This document shows, one piece after another, positions 1 to 10,872 of a DNA stretch of 64,000 nt (within the stretch, counting starts at the first letter, position 1; the number at the start of each line of letters is the position of its first letter). Source of the DNA: Ailurus styani. Its lineage: Eukaryota > Chordata > Mammalia > Carnivora > Ailuridae. Location of the stretch: contig LNAC01000102.1 in assembly GCA_002007465.1 (NCBI GenBank), positions 4,295,348-4,359,347 of the forward strand, read 5' to 3'. The notes under the pieces were generated by a model. That model was not told the origin of the DNA. It did no database searches and worked only from the letters and a program-made list of their open reading frames with translations. The translations under genes and the position numbers were made by a program.

Positions 1-914
1 CAGCTTGTAGGGGCTTGGAAACTTTCCACATAAAAGAAGTGAGACTGATCAAAGCTCCTGGGGCTCTTTAGACAGGAAATTATTGTCAATGAGGTCTCTA
101 TCCCCCAGGGAATCTGGACATGGAATATTCAGGACCCCTTTTAATAAATCTTCTGACTATATACCTATGCTTCTTCTCTCCCTCTGCCCTTTCAGGTACA
201 TATATTCTTACAAAGGTAAATTTATCTCCATCATTTTCTATATTGTTTGACTATTTTTAATAAAACTTCTCTAAATCTTGTCTGTTTTTCAGAACTATTT
301 TATACTACAAATTCCTAGAGGACAGATTTTATCTATGAAGCAGTTGATAGGTGCTTTTGGAAATTACTCTGTAGTTCCATTTGGTTAATATGAATTTTTT
401 TTTAATGAAACAGAGAGTGGATTGCCATTTTAATTTTTTCTAAAAGTAGAGCTTGGTCTTCACCATAGTGACCAAGAGTGAGTATATTTCAAGGAAATGT
501 CAGGTGACAGGGAAAATTTGGGCTCTGTTTTCTACCTGTCATGGTACTTTCCTGCCTGCATCAGTTTATGTATTTTCTTATTGGATGTATTAGGACAATA
601 TTAGTGGCATAACTATCTCTCAACCAGGAATCAGATTGTACCCTACCCTGAAGACACTGTCATCAGAATCTCTTTGTTGTTGGGTGAAATGATGAGATGT
701 CGGGAATTTCCTTTAAAATTTCCTTTAAAGTTTCCAGCCTCTCCTCCCCCAAAAAAGTATGTGAGGGGATAGTTAGGTGGTTCGTTATACTCTTTTGTTC
801 ACTTTGGTGTATGTGTAAAACTTTCCCATATACAAAGTTAAAAAAAACAACAACAAGTAAATGGCAAAAGAAAAATAATCATTTCTATATTGCCCATGGG
901 TTCTTTCTGGGCTG
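1..914. other. Unique intronic DNA, nothing recognised
   Basis: A+T-rich sequence without an identifiable repeat, splice-bounded exon or RNA gene. A 75-codon open frame at 697-924 has no coding character. Confidence 0.6.
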
Positions 915-1085
915 CTTACTCTAAAGCAACACCTTCATTGTTTTATTGAATGTTCATAGTAGCCCTAAAAAGTTAGAGGAGTAGATGGAAGCATCGATGG
1001 TTTGAGAGAACTTCCCCAAGGGTGCCCTAGTAAGATATACTATGCCCTGCTGACTCCGAAGCCAGTGCCTATCTTCTGCCGGAAA
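915..1085 (+). mobile_element. Possible degraded MIR SINE
   Basis: The string resembling 'ATAGTAGCCCTAAAAAG' followed by a segment ending 'CTGACTCCGAAGCCAGTGCC' matches the order of the MIR core and 3' half. It is very diverged and the call is tentative. Confidence 0.4.
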
Positions 1086-1121
1086 AATAATAGGCCACCA
1101 TAGTTTTTGTAATTAAAATGG

Positions 1122-1331
1122 TGGAGCACCTGGGTGGCTTAGTCGGTTAAGTGTCTGCCTTTGGCTCAAGTCATGATCCTGGGGTCCTGGGATTGAGCCC
1201 CACATCGGGCTCCTTGCTCAGCCAGGAAGTCTGCTTCTCTCTTTCCCACTCCCCCTGCTTGTGTGTTCCCTCTCTAGCTGTGTCTCTCTCTGTCAAATAA
1301 ATAAATAAATAAAATCTTTAAAAAAAATAAA
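1122..1331 (+). mobile_element. can-SINE, sense
   Basis: Full-length copy with the GAGCACCTGGGTGGCTTAG head, C/T-rich middle and (AAAT)n AATCTTT tail. It is flanked by a near-perfect direct repeat of about 10 bp ending TAAAATGG at 1112-1121 and 1332-1341, the expected target-site duplication. Confidence 0.93.
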
Positions 1332-1693
1332 AATAAAATGGAAAAGCAAACTCACTGGCAAAAGAATCCTACCTCACAGATCAGAAAAAGCATCTATTAT
1401 TTGCTAACAGAACTTTTTCCATACAAAGCAACAAATTTTGAAATTTGCAACTTGGGATAGGTTTTTTGTTCTCTAAATTATGAGGTGATGGTTCGGTTCT
1501 TTTTTAGTAGACTGCCTCATCTCCTTGCTTGCATCTTGCTTTCTTTCCTTGCTTCTCAGTAGGATCATAACAAACTGAACCATAGAACCACTTGTAGTGT
1601 GTCCAGTTGTGACTACTGCCAATGCCATTGCTTAAGGGGTGATTGAAAACAGTGAAAAGCCAAGTAAAATCTTCCCCTTAAGTTAGGTGTATT

Positions 1694-1859
1694 GGGGAGC
1701 CTGGGTGGATCAGTCAGTGAAGTGTCTGCCTTTGGCTCAGGTCATGATCCCGGGGTCCTGGGATGGAACCCTGCATGGAACTCCCTGCTCAGTGGAGAGC
1801 CTGCTTCTCCCTCTCCCTCTGCCTGCTGCTCCCCCTGCTTGTGCTCTCTTTCTCTCAGA

Positions 1860-1890
<31 letters not shown>

Positions 1891-1907
1891 AATCTTTAAA
1901 AAGAAAA
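1694..1907 (+). mobile_element. can-SINE, sense
   Basis: Full-length copy with an expanded (AAAT)n tail. A perfect 14-bp TSD, AAGTTAGGTGTATT, lies at 1680-1693 and 1908-1921. The downstream copy overlaps the flank duplication of the next, antisense SINE. Confidence 0.95.
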
Positions 1908-1926
1908 AAGTTAGGTGTATTTTTCT

Positions 1927-2130
1927 TTCTTATTTTTTTTAAAGATTATTTATTTCAGGGAGAGAGTGAGTGCGGGTGGGAGGAGGGACAGAGGGAGAGA
2001 AAATCCTCAAGCTGACCCCCTGCTGAGCACGGAGCCTGATCTGGGCCTCTATCCCAGGACACTGAGCTTACCACAGGAGCCAAAAGCAAGAGTCTGGCTG
2101 CTCAGTCCACTGAGCCACTCAGACACCCCC
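1927..2130 (-). mobile_element. can-SINE, antisense
   Basis: Read on the - strand: diverged head, middle and A-rich tail. Imperfect flanking repeats AGGTGTATTTTTCT (1913-1926) and AGGTTCATTTTTCT (2131-2144) suggest it is older than the abutting sense SINE at 1694-1907, which inserted at the edge of its duplication. Confidence 0.9.
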
Positions 2131-2196
2131 AGGTTCATTTTTCTGATTTATACTGTTGAGCCGTATAAAACATTTTTTATAGTTATTAAATATTTT

Positions 2197-2382
2197 TTCA
2201 AGAGTTTATTTATTTATTTATTTGAGAGAGAGAGAATGAGTGCAGGAGCAGGGAGAGAGGCAGAGGAGGAAGCAGACTTCCCGCTGAGCAGGGAGCCTGA
2301 TGTGGGGCTCGATCCCAGGATCCTGGGATCATGACCTGAGCTGAAGGCAGACGTTTAACCGACTAAGCCACCCAGGTGCCCC
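2197..2382 (-). mobile_element. can-SINE, antisense
   Basis: Complete antisense copy with TTTATTTATTTATTTGAGAG tail complement and GACTAAGCCACCCAGGTGCC head complement. Flanking repeats of about 14 bp (TTATTAAATRTTTT) lie at 2183-2196 and 2383-2396. Confidence 0.94.
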
Positions 2383-2396
2383 TTATTAAATGTTTT

Positions 2397-3478
2397 TAAG
2401 AGTAAAATGTACTTTTTAAGAGTAAAATGTTACATATCTAGACCATGGTGAATTTAAATTGGTGGTGTCCAAATTACTGAGATGTTTCTGTACAAATGCT
2501 AGTTATAACTGCTAACAACTTGACATTATTTGCAAATTCCTGGACTAGCCTTTACCTCTTTTTTATTCCCTTCTCTCTTTTGAGCAGTTCCAGGGACACT
2601 CCTGAAAGTCACTGGGCAAAGAGTTAGTAGATAAAGAATAGTCCTTTTTTCAGTACTTCCTCATGATCTTCCCTTGTTTCAGCCCCAGTGATCCCTGGGA
2701 TACTTTTCCATGTCCAGTAGTAATGAAAGGTTTGTTTTGAACCTCTTGTGACCTGTGGCATCCTTGGGTTTGCCAGGTAGGGTTAAGAGTGCAGACACAG
2801 TGTAGAATATTTTTCTTTGCAAAGCTAATTGGCCCAGATGGAATTTGAAATCTGACTTCACAAGCATCATGTCAACCAGTCAGAGACTAACCTTAAAACT
2901 CAGGACAGGCTCAAAGAGACTCACAATGTCAACAGAAAAATACTTATATCTAAACTGTTTGTGTTTAAAGGAGAAAGCAGGGTGCCGATGAAAAGTTTTG
3001 AAGTCATTTCCCTGTAATAATAGAGCATAATCAAAAGGAAGGGTATAAACTGATTCAAGAAGTGCATTGTCACTTTTTTTTTTTTCAGCTAACACGTAAT
3101 TCTATCTGTGGGCACCGTCTTATGCTTCGACAATGTATAAGTTTGTATTGGCAGGAAAGAACTTTTATCAACTTTTCCGAACAACAGCCATTAATCTCTA
3201 ACAATACTTATTCCCACGTTAAACATTTCCTGATCAAGGGTCTGAAAGGAAACAAGAAACAATGTGCACAAATTTTAACCAACTCTGTTCTCCCCTGCCT
3301 TTTAAAAGTTGTGATAATAAGAGCACATTTGCAAGTTCATGGCTCTGTGGGGAATAGCTAATTTGTGAGGAAAACCAGCAATAAACCAAGGGTTTGGATG
3401 CTCCTAAGCAAATGTAGAAAATGGTCTGTGGACTCAAAACCAACTTGTACCAATGAAAGTGAGTCTCCTTTGAACAGT
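2397..3478. other. Unique intronic DNA, nothing recognised
   Basis: No repeat family or coding exon recognised. Overlapping short open frames on both strands around 2680-3360 lack splice signals in a consistent arrangement and look random. Confidence 0.55.
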
Positions 3479-3493
3479 GGTGTTACTGTTTTT

Positions 3494-3678
3494 TTTTTTT
3501 TTAAAGATTTTATTTATTTATTTGACGCAGAGAGATTACAAGTAGGCAGAGAGAGAGAGAGGAGGAAGCAGGCTCCCTGCTGAGCAGAGAGCCCGATGTG
3601 GGCCTCGATCCCAGGGCCCTGAGATCATGACCTGAGCCGAAGGCAGAGGCTTTAACCCACTGAGCCACCCAGGCGCCC
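3494..3678 (-). mobile_element. can-SINE, antisense, young subtype
   Basis: Complete antisense copy with a long T-run at its 3' end. Its perfect 15-bp TSD GGTGTTACTGTTTTT at 3479-3493 and 3679-3693 indicates a relatively recent insertion. Confidence 0.96.
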
Positions 3679-3693
3679 GGTGTTACTGTTTTT

Positions 3694-4589
3694 GAACCTT
3701 AAATGGATCTGCCGTGAGATGGCATATTATAGTACCTGCCATCTTAAACTACTGGAAAAAATTGTACATGTGATATAAATAGATATTATATGTGGTATAT
3801 ATTATATGTGTATGTGTCTGTATTTGGCTGTACATATACTTTTTGTAATTAACAAATTTTTTTCCTTAACCTCAAAGCAATGAGGAAGGTGAGCTATGCT
3901 CTGAAACAATCAAAATGCACATGTCTTTTTTTCTTTAATGGAATGTAAGTTCCTGGCTTTGCATTTACAAAGGACAGTCATTTGAGTGCACTGTTGCGTA
4001 CAAAGCTTGAGCCCTGAGCATTTGTTTTCTTTGCAATATCTGACATGACTCGTTTATAAGGTGATTGTGGCGTAACAAGTCAGCTTGAAGTGCCAAGTAT
4101 GCTGACTGCAAAATACCTGGGTAAAGACCTCTCCTGAAAAAAACGTACACATCCTGACTGGGAGACACTTCTGGGGTCACTGAAGAGCTGTACACAGGAA
4201 ATTCTCAACATTGTACTTCCTTTCTTTCTCTCTGGAGCTATAATTGCTTAAGTGGGAAGAGATAGAGGGAAGGACTCTTTCCCTGCTTCACCTGTGAGAC
4301 TAGATGCGGGTGGCTGCACAATCCCATTTCCCCGAGTCTCACTGTCTCATGCAATGATCTTCACAGATACTACACTGTTGTCTACCTGTGGCAAACACTG
4401 AAGCAACAGTCTTGTCGTTCGTACTGATTATCTACCACCATATCATAGTTGATTCAGTTGACAAGGAAATTGTTGACAGGTGATTATAGAATGACAGCTA
4501 GGAAGTCAAGGGAATGCGAGGGAAAAGAATAAGCCATAAGGTCCCTGACCTCAAATAACTGGAGAGACAGGATCTCCACCATCTTTGCT
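3694..4589. other. Unique intronic DNA with an AT/TG-rich simple stretch
   Basis: Contains an alternating TATATGTG-like run at about 3765-3840. Otherwise no element is recognised. Confidence 0.55.
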
Positions 4590-4940
4590 TCACTTCGGGA
4601 ATCTGTATGACTTTTCGCATGGTTTATTGCTATAGCCCCCTAACTGATATTCCCTTCCTGTGGTCTTGTCACCCATCATTCTCCATATCACAGCCAGAGT
4701 CTGCTTTTTAAAATGCAAATCGACCAAGTCTTTCCTCTGCTTCAAACATTCAGAGGCTCCCTATTGCTCAGAGAGGCTTTCATGGACTGGCAGCTGCTCA
4801 CCACTCCAGCCTCTCTTTCACAGCATTCCCTCCATCTGTGGTCCTGCCATACTGACATGTCCACAGTCCCGTGAACATTTCCTGTGTTAAAATGGTGTCA
4901 AGAGCCTCTTCTTACTGGGAAGTCTTCTCTTTCATTATGT
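4590..4940 (+). mobile_element. L2 LINE 3' fragment, sense
   Basis: The order 'CCTAACTGATATTCCC', 'AAAATGCAAATC..CAAGTC', 'CTCCCTATTGCTCAGAGAGG' and 'CAGCATTCCCTCC' matches the 3' region of L2 as commonly seen in mammals. No TSD is expected at this age. Confidence 0.6.
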
Positions 4941-5460
4941 GTATGCAAATGATTTGAAAGAAAAAGGCACTGATATTTCACATGTTCCAGGTTGGCTGAT
5001 GGGAGCAGTGCATTGATTTTATTTATTGATTTTGTCCTATTTTATTTTTAATGTTGTTTCCACATCAAGTGAAGGTCATTAGGCAAGGAAAGCACTTCTC
5101 CATATGAATACCTACTGTTAGGCTAATGCTTAAAAGCTTATTCCAGTACTTGTTATAACTTGCTCGTGTGTTTTTTTCAAGGATTTTATGGGAGAGGACT
5201 TCCGTTCTGTCCAGGTGTTCATAGATTTTTATATTTTGATAGAGTGTCATTCCTGTATCTCTTCCAAGGTTGTGGAGTCTTATTGTAATTACACATTCAG
5301 GAATCATTTTGTAATTATAAGACAAGACGAGTGTATGGATGGAGTCATGCTCTAATTTAGTAAATCCATAAATCAGGCCAAACATAAAATACTTCTAGAG
5401 GTAAGGTGTACATACTTAAAAAATTTTATGTTAAAAATATTTCATGTGGGATTTAAAACA
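4941..5460. other. Unique intronic DNA, nothing recognised
   Basis: A+T-rich. An antisense 106-codon open frame at 5065-5385 shows no family I recognise and no consistent splice boundaries. Confidence 0.5.
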
Positions 5461-5589
5461 ATTTAATTATCTTTGCTTTTTTGTTGAGGTACAATTTAAT
5501 TTCAGGTACATAACATAATGATTTGATATTCATATATATTATAAAACAATGATCACAATAAATCTAGTTAACTTAAAAATATTTCATTT
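5461..5589 (-). mobile_element. L1 3' UTR fragment, antisense
   Basis: 'TTGTTGAGGTACAATTTAAT' and the following 'CAGGTACATAACATAATGAT' resemble the 3' UTR of mammalian L1 read antisense. Short and diverged. Confidence 0.6.
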
Positions 5590-5605
5590 AGAAATTTGAA
5601 TAATT

Positions 5606-6000
5606 TTTTTAAAGATTTCTTTTTTTTTAAAGATTTTATTTATTCATTTGACACAGAGAGAGATTACAAGTAGGCAGAGGCAGGCAGAGAGAGAGAGGAG
5701 AGAGGAGGAAGCAGGCTCCCCACTGAGCAGAGAGCCCGATGCGGGCCTGGATCCCAGGACCCTGAGATCATGACCTGAGCCGAAGGCAGCGGTTTTAACC
5801 CACTGAGCCACCCAGGCGCCCTTTTTAAAGATTTCTTAAAATTTATTAGAGAGAGCACAAATGTGGGGCAGGGAGGGCAGAGAGAGAATCAGACTCCCCA
5901 CTGAGTGGGGAGCCTCATGTGGGGCTTGATCCCAGAACCCTGAGATCATGACTTGAGCCAAAGGCAGACACTTAACCAACTGAGCCACGTAGGTTCCCCT
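5606..6000 (-). mobile_element. Older can-SINE, antisense, split by a second SINE
   Basis: The host element is 5606-5620 plus 5837-6000. It is bounded by a perfect 16-bp TSD AGAAATTTGAATAATT at 5590-5605 and 6001-6016. Its own A-tail region was the target of the younger SINE at 5621-5821. Confidence 0.93.
5621..5821 (-). mobile_element. Younger can-SINE nested in an older can-SINE, antisense
   Basis: Complete antisense copy with its own 15-bp TSD TTTTTAAAGATTTCT at 5606-5620 and 5822-5836. That TSD consists of the host SINE's tail sequence, so the order of insertion is unambiguous. Confidence 0.95.
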
Positions 6001-6059
6001 AGAAATTTGAATAATTGATTCACATATGTGGTTGAAGAACTAAAAAAAAAAAAAAAAAG

Positions 6060-7015
6060 GCATAAGGTATGCAAATGTATTTTCTTTTGTTTTTCTTTTT
6101 TTTACATAAACAGAACACATATGTACACTGTTCTGCAATTGGCTTTTTTCAGACATCATATATGCCTTGGAAATCTTCCCCTATTTAGAACATACAGAGA
6201 TTTCACATTCTTTTTAATGGCTGCGGAGGATATGGTAGTTGGATGTACCTTAGTGAAGTTCCTTGTTGGGTATTTAAACTGTACCTAGTCTTTTGTTTTT
6301 ACAATCAATGCTGCATGGATACATTATACATACATCTTATCACACATGTAAGAATATTTCTCTTGGTCACACTAACCAGCTGTAGAACTGCTGAGTCAAA
6401 GGATATATATGTTTGTGGTAGATTTTGTTAAATTGGCCAGGTCTGTTTTCTCATACTTTTGCCAACATAGTATATTATAATTCTGCCAATTTGGTGTTTT
6501 GGGTGGGTAGGTGAAATGGGTGTCTCCTTGTACTTTAAAATTACATTTCTCTTCTGATTGAGGTTGAGTATCTTTTCAAATGTTTTTAGAGATATTTGTA
6601 TTTCTTTTTCTGTGACTAGATTGTTTTTATCCTTTGCCTGTTTTTGCTGTTGTATTGTTGGTCTTTTATTGATTAAGAAGAGCTCTTCATATAGTAAAGA
6701 AATCGGTTTTTTTTCTGTGATATGAGCTGTAACTGAAACATTTTTTCCATCTCATTATTTTTATTTTGACTTTGATTTTGGCATTTCTTGCTATGCAGAG
6801 TTTCTTATTACTATTATTAGTCTGACATCAATCTTTTCTGTAATGGCTTCTGATTCAGGTCAAATTTAGAAAGCCCTTTCCACTTCTAGATTATGAAAAC
6901 TTTCCTTTAAATTTTCTTCTAGTTCTTTTCTTTTCCCTTCCAGTTTTTCCATTGTTTTACCAATCTAGAACTCATCTCTGTTTAAGGTGAGTCACTTTGC
7001 TTTTTTTGTAGATGG
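6060..7015 (-). mobile_element. Old L1 (L1M) ORF2/3' region, antisense, first part
   Basis: The segment around 'GCTGAGTCAAAGGATATATA', 'TTTTGCCAACATAGTATATT' and 'TGAGTATCTTTTCAAATG' follows the order of antisense L1 ORF2 3' sequence (compare the younger copy at 62100-62420). It is highly diverged and no frame survives. It continues at about 7500. Confidence 0.75.
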
Positions 7016-7500
7016 CTGTTGTATCCGTTGGGGTCCAGACAGGAACACATAAACCACTCTTGATATTTCAAACAGAAAGGAGTTAATAAAGGGCTTTGGC
7101 AATACAGATGCTAGAAAATGGAAAGAGTACAAAGAGAATGCTGAGGTAACCAGAGAAAATAACTACTTGCCTCTAGACCTGGGGAATCAAAGGGAAGAGG
7201 TAGGATTACTAGAATTTCGGAGTTCAGAGGAGGGACCTCTCTGAGGAGAGAGAGCTTGATGGGCTGGTTCTGAAAGGCCTGAAGAAGCTGGAACTGGAAC
7301 AACACTGTCAGAGAAACAGACAAAACAGAAAGGCATGCCCCATTCTTCCCTTCCCACCTTTTAATATCCCTCTAGTGACTCCTATTGGCAGAGCCCAATA
7401 GGAAGCAGCAAGCACAGGAGTCTAGGAAATGCAGTTTGCAGAGTTCCAGACTCAGCATCACAGGGCAGAATAAAGATGAACAATTCTACAACAGCGAAAT
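7016..7500. repeat. Unidentified block interrupting the old L1
   Basis: About 485 bp, less A+T-rich than its surroundings, separates two pieces of one antisense L1. The start 'TATCCGTTGGGGTCCAGACA' and 'CCTATTGGCAGAGCCCAATA' resemble an ancient interspersed element, but I cannot name its family. An antisense 70-codon frame at 7111-7323 looks non-coding. Confidence 0.4.
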
Positions 7501-7950
7501 AATAGGTAAATAGCCATTAATTGATTTTTCACTTTTCCCCCTGTGATTTGAAATGTCACTTTTATCCTATAATATAGTATTTAAATCTATTTCTGAGTTA
7601 TAGTTCACTACATAGTTTTGTCTGCCTATATCATGTGCTAGTACCACACTGTTCTAATTACTTTAACACTATGTTTTCATGTGTGGAAAGACCTGTCCTC
7701 TCTCATTACACTGTTTCTGAATTTCCCCAGCTATTATTATTTAAAAGAGATGGCTTTATAATTAGAGGATCTTTAAAGGAATTTAAAAAATCAGGTTGTG
7801 GTTTTCTTTTTTTCTCCCCCTTTTTTTTCTTTCTTCTTTTTTTCTTTTTAAAGATTTATTTTCTTTTCAATATTTTTCATTGTTCATGGTGATCAGAATC
7901 TCTACGTATTAGGTACTTAACAAATATTTGCAGAATAATTATCTAACATT
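7501..7950 (-). mobile_element. Old L1 (L1M), antisense, second part
   Basis: 'GATTTGAAATGTCACTTTTA' and 'CTAGTACCACACTGTTCTAA' correspond to ORF2 sequence that lies upstream (in the element) of the 6060-7015 piece. The orientation is the same, supporting one interrupted element. Confidence 0.7.
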
Positions 7951-8329
7951 TAAAAATGTCATTATGTCTTTTTTAAAATTCCACTCCTATGAACTCCAAC
8001 ACAGTTTTAGTTTTAGTTGTCTTGATAATGATTGAGTATATAGAGGAAATACAGAGATTGTTTCCTTTGTCAGCAGTTCTTTATTTACTTCTTTGCTTCT
8101 GAGTTGATGTGAACTACCAGAAACAGGGACCTAACTAACAAGCTTTATCCAAACTAGAGCTGATGGTGGGTTGGACTAGCATGATAACAGTGGTTTTGGT
8201 GAAAAGTACTCAGGTTCTGTACAAATTTTGTAGGAGAGCAGATAGTATTTGATGGCAGGTTGAGCATGGGTTATGTGAGAAAGAAATTATCTAAGGGTGC
8301 CTCCAAGGTTCTTTGGCTCAGCAAAAGGA
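7951..8329. other. Unique intronic DNA, nothing recognised
   Basis: No repeat or exon recognised. Confidence 0.5.
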
Positions 8330-8915
8330 GAACAGAAGTTGTCATTTACTGAGATGGGGAAGGCTGCAGGGGGAGCAGAGTAAACAGCTGGAGACCAGCA
8401 ATGCAGTTTTGCACATGTCATTTTTGAGATGCTGTTAGACATTTAAGTACAGGGATATCCAGCAGGCATTTGGATATGAGTCTGGAGTTCAGGGAAAGGT
8501 CTGGCTGGAGTTATCAACTTGGGAGTCACCTATGTGTAGATGTATTTAATTCCATGCAACTGGGTGAAATCATGAAGAAAGTAAATTTAGAAAAGATAAG
8601 AGGCTCAAGGACTGAACCCTGGAGAATTCTAGCATTCAGAGGTCAAGAAGGCAAGGAGGAATCTACAAAGGAGAATGAGAATGAGCAGCTAGAGAGGTAG
8701 GAGGGAAATTAGAAAAGTAGGGTGTTTTAGAGTCAGAGTGAAGAATTTTTCAAGGTGGGGAAAGATCGGAAGCATCAGATGCTGCTGATGGATCAGGGAA
8801 AATGAGGAATGAGAATCACCCCTGCATTTAGCAACAGGGAAGTCATGGTTTGCCTTGATAAGAGAGGTTTCAGTGGAGTGATAAGAGCAGAAACCTGAGT
8901 GGAGTGGGTTTTACT
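8330..8915 (+). repeat. Old interspersed repeat, family not assigned
   Basis: 'TTAGACATTTAAGTACAGGG', 'GAGTCTGGAGTTCAGGGAAA', 'ACTGAACCCTGGAGAATTCT' and 'CAGTGGAGTGATAAGAGCAG' are in the order of a widespread mammalian repeat that I recognise by its text but cannot assign to a named family. The short open frame inside it (8470-8700) is not a gene. Confidence 0.5.
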
Positions 8916-10360
8916 CACGGTACCTAAAGTTCCAAGTGCCTCCACTTTAGCATCTGCAATATCAGAAGTACATGATTATTTTCTTTATTTATGGCTTCGG
9001 TGAGTCCCTAGGAGCTGTGGCCAGGCACATCAGGAAAAGATTCTTCTAATGGTTTTGCTGTGGTTAAGTCATCTTGGGATGTAAGCCTTCAGAACTGATC
9101 TCTGTGAATATGACACCATCTGTGAGGTGACACTAAAACTTCAGCTGGGTGAGCCCATGTCGTGGCAGCTCCATGGTGCCTGACTGAATTAGCTCTTGGG
9201 ATTAAGCATGTGTGAAGAATGGCTGCAGAAAGAGGGCATTCAGACTACTTGCCTGTTGGCCTTGAAGGTCATGAAGAAATTGGAAGGAAATATAGGGATA
9301 TTCTTATAATATTATTAAAAACTGGCCACAGCTGAACATGAAATAATGAGTTCAGCCTTGAGAAATCTGGCAGCACTTGTTGTCTGATCTCATCCACCTG
9401 CCTCTTCTGTTTAGTCATCTCTGCCATGCTTTCATCTGACCATTGGCTTGTGGATGATGAAGCGTGGTAATGACAGCTCAGATAACGTTCCTAACCACAA
9501 AAACTCAGTAGAGGTCAATGCATATCAATTGTCTGAAACAAGGTTTGGCAACTTGGTAACTACAAAAAAGCAGCAGGAGTTTGACATAAACTGTGGGGAC
9601 TGTGAACCATTTTGACTCTGTCATCATCGAGAAAATTCTTTCCCTGAAAGTTCCCAGGTATTAAAATGCTTCTTGGCCAGTTGTTCTTGGTCATTTATTA
9701 TGAAAAAGCTGATGCATTGAGAACATTATACAAACTAGTAAAGCATATATTTTTAAGCATCAGAATCAATGTCAGGTTGTCAGATAAAGCTCAGGCTTAG
9801 GCTTAGAAATGAAAAAAAAAATTCCCAAGAGGGGTACTGCAAGTCATAAGACCCTGATATGTAACATGTTTAACCAGAGTGCTCCCAACTTTGAATGATG
9901 AGTGGTTATTGGTAGTAGTTGTTGATAAGCTTATAACAAAATTAACTTTTTCTAACACTTTCCTTCCGGAAGACTGTAAGAATATTGGTTGACTATGAGA
10001 ACTGCACATGAGAAGAAAGTATGTTATAAATAATACTTTACATGTGCACTGACCTGAAAATTAAGGTAAAAATATCAAATCAACTATTCTGAGGTCTGTA
10101 ATCACACTCTTATTGCTAATGGACAAATAATGTATTTGAATATAAAGCCAAATTTCAGTGAAATGTCAGTTACTTTTTTAGGGCATTGATTTTATAGCAT
10201 GCCAGGATTCCTTCAAGTGTGCTCAATGACACTCAAATGCTTATTAAAAAAACGACCTCTCAAAAATTGTTTATTTCATATTTTTAAACAAATTAATTAG
10301 CATATGGATTAATTTCTACTTGAGATTGTTGCAATGTATTTACTAGTGACTTAGTATGAC
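8916..10360. other. Unique intronic DNA, nothing recognised
   Basis: About 1.4 kb of moderately balanced base composition around 9000-9800, without any repeat I can name and without splice-bounded coding sequence. Confidence 0.5.
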
Positions 10361-10872
10361 AGAGAGATCCCTGGTCTGAGAATCAGTAGAGCTGGGTTCT
10401 AATATATAATCAACAACCAATTATTTGCACAACTTGAGGAAATCACTGGCTTCTCTGAACCTGTATCCTTAGCTTTAAATCATGGGGTTAAAGTTCTTTC
10501 CTACTCTAAATTCCTATGACTTTATGAATCAAAAGTCCTGCTACGGCCACAAAATGATAATGATAGTACTACCTGGGGTGTCTGGGTGGCGCAGTTTGTT
10601 AAGCCTCCGACTCCTGTTTCGAAGGCTCAGGTCATGATCTCATGGGTTGTGGGATCAAGCCCAGCATGGGGCTCTAGGCTCAGTGGAGAGTCTGGTTGAG
10701 ATTCTCTCCCCCATCCCTCTCCCACTTGTGTGATCTCTCTCTCTAAAATAAAGAAATAAATCTTTAAAAAAAATAGTACCTATCTGATAAGGTTATTGTG
10801 AGGTTAAAATGAGATAATATTTGCAAAGCACCTTGCAGATTTCCTGGCATATAGTAAGTGCTCAGTAATATT
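10361..10872 (-). mobile_element. MIR SINE interrupted by a can-SINE
   Basis: The 5' half (10361-10573, 'GAATCAGTAGAGCTGGGTTC', 'CTTCTCTGAACCTGTATCC') and the 3' half (10786-10872, 'AGGTTATTGTGAGGTTAAAA', 'TGGCATATAGTAAGTGCTCA') form one MIR split by a can-SINE. As reference, MIR carries ACTGGGTTCAAATCC..CTTACTTAACC..GGATTAAATGAG in this strand order, so strand assignment depends on the consensus convention. Confidence 0.75.
10574..10785 (+). mobile_element. can-SINE, sense, inserted in MIR
   Basis: Head GGGGTGTCTGGGTGGCGCAG, then C/T-rich middle and AATAAATCTTT tail. The flanks ATAGTACTACCT and ATAGTACCTA are related, suggesting an imperfect TSD within the MIR target. Confidence 0.9.

Noticed and set aside
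2679..3361. Overlapping short frames on both strands
   Set aside because: Frames of 60-100 codons on both strands are expected at random; there is no homology I recognise.
3365..3583. Frames ending in repeats such as FKDFIYLFDAERLQVGRERERRKQ
   Set aside because: These peptides, which recur across the window, are translations of antisense can-SINEs; likewise [21 protein letters not shown] peptides from the same elements.
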